From an uncultured Collinsella sp. (GTDB taxonomy: Bacteria > Actinomycetota > Coriobacteriia > Coriobacteriales > Coriobacteriaceae), in NCBI GenBank assembly GCA_900762355.1, contig CAAFGE010000020.1, positions 1 through 64,000 on the forward strand: DNA of 64,000 bases. The letters are read 5' to 3'. Each line of letters begins with the position of its first letter. Position 1 is the first letter of the stretch. Below the pieces are notes generated by a model, which worked only from the letters and a program-made list of their open reading frames with translations, was not told the origin of the DNA and did not search any database. Below, piece after piece: positions 63,541 to 64,000 of the stretch. A program made the position numbers and the translations under genes.

Positions 63541-64000
63541 CTATTTTGCCACTTTAGGCTTAAAGGATTTCAGACGCAGCGCATTGCTTACGACGCACAC
63601 GCTCGACAGGCTCATGGCCGCGGCGCCAAACATCGGCGAGAGTTGCCATCCCGTGAGCGGGAAGAACACGCCCGCGGCGAGCGGAATGCCGATGCCGTTG
63701 TAGAACAGTGCCCAGAACAGGTCCTGCTTGATGTTGCGGATCGTGGCGCGCGACAGCTCGATGGCCCGCGCAACATCCATGAGGTCGCTGCGCATGAGTA
63801 CCACGTCGGCGCCCTCCTTGGCGATGTCGGCGCCGGTGCCGATCGCAAGGCCCACGTCGGCGCGCGCCAGGGCGGGGGAGTCGTTGATGCCGTCGCCCAC
63901 CATGGCGACCTTGCTGCCCGCACCCTGCAGTTCGCGCACGTGGCGTTCCTTGTCGGCGGGGAGGACGTCGGCGATGACCTGTTCGCTGCTCAGTCCCACG
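63541..64000 (-). CDS. copA: Copper-translocating P-type ATPase, C-terminal part
   Basis: The visible ~152 residues are the end of a P1B-type ATPase: the hinge MVGDGINDSPALARADVG, GADIAKEGADVVLM, and the last two membrane segments with NGIGIPLAAG (YN...P) and MSLSSVCVVSNALRLK (MxxSS), both Cu(I)-site signatures. The start lies beyond the window. Its position upstream of copZ and csoR supports copper export. Confidence 0.93.
   Translation of the reverse strand, partial: VGLSSEQVIADVLPADKERHVRELQGAGSKVAMVGDGINDSPALARADVGLAIGTGADIAKEGADVVLMRSDLMDVARAIELSRATIRNIKQDLFWALFYNGIGIPLAAGVFFPLTGWQLSPMFGAAAMSLSSVCVVSNALRLKSFKPKVAK

Overview
This window looks like the chromosome of a high-GC Gram-positive anaerobe of the Actinomycetota, most likely a Coriobacteriia gut bacterium such as Collinsella. 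That is an inference from memory of protein style: zinc-type S14 and L31, an Actinobacteria-like RF2 ending GGQGVN, an FtsE with a long Pro/Ala/Gln extension, and a purine/selenium-molybdenum accessory cluster. No 16S gene is present to confirm it. GC-rich third positions give many long antisense reading frames, which were ignored.

Layout. 1-2.85 kb: maturation genes for a selenium-dependent molybdenum hydroxylase (yqeC, yqeB, xdhC). 3.0-13.7 kb: the spc and alpha ribosomal operons from rplE through secY-adk-map-infA-rpmJ-rpsM-rpsK-rpsD-rpoA-rplQ, then truA; the S10 operon and rplN/rplX are missing from their usual upstream position. 13.9-21.4 kb: a glycosyltransferase, argR, a class A penicillin-binding protein, a U32 peptidase and tyrS. 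21.5-27.4 kb: adenine deaminase, two Cof-type HAD phosphatases, citrate synthase and an ACT-domain protein. 27.6-40.3 kb: rpmE, secA, prfB, a YitT membrane protein, a split transketolase, ftsEX and RNase R. 40.4-46.8 kb: an orphan serine recombinase, a VanZ-like protein and a complete MurNAc catabolic operon (murR-murQ-murP-mupG), then an ArsC-like protein. 47.0-53.0 kb: two tRNAs, a TPR protein with smpB, a flavin reductase/rubredoxin pair, an Nramp metal transporter and gpmA. 53.2-59.4 kb: gltBD. 59.8-64.0 kb: an unknown protein, an amidohydrolase, a zinc-ribbon membrane protein and a copper module (copA partial, copZ, csoR).

The least explained part is between the genes. At least four families of short palindromic repeats are scattered here: a 67-bp element next to stop codons (3 copies), a ~56-bp TGTAAC...GTTACA element (6 copies, five in tandem clusters), a 47-bp GGAAAGTG element (tandem pair), and GGGGACG/GGGACAGG mosaics. 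One mosaic is a pair of 27-bp tandem arrays in inverted orientation flanking a single HAD gene. There are also three very long hairpins. In addition, several genes (ade, yitT, the flavin reductase, mupG and both HAD phosphatases) have an intrinsic-terminator-like hairpin squeezed just upstream of, or overlapping, their ribosome binding site, which suggests a recurrent attenuation or readthrough architecture.

Other points: RF2 carries SPT where the stop-codon-recognition tripeptide is normally SPF; L17 and L31 carry Ala/Glu-rich tails; and argR and gltB share a 12-bp upstream motif.
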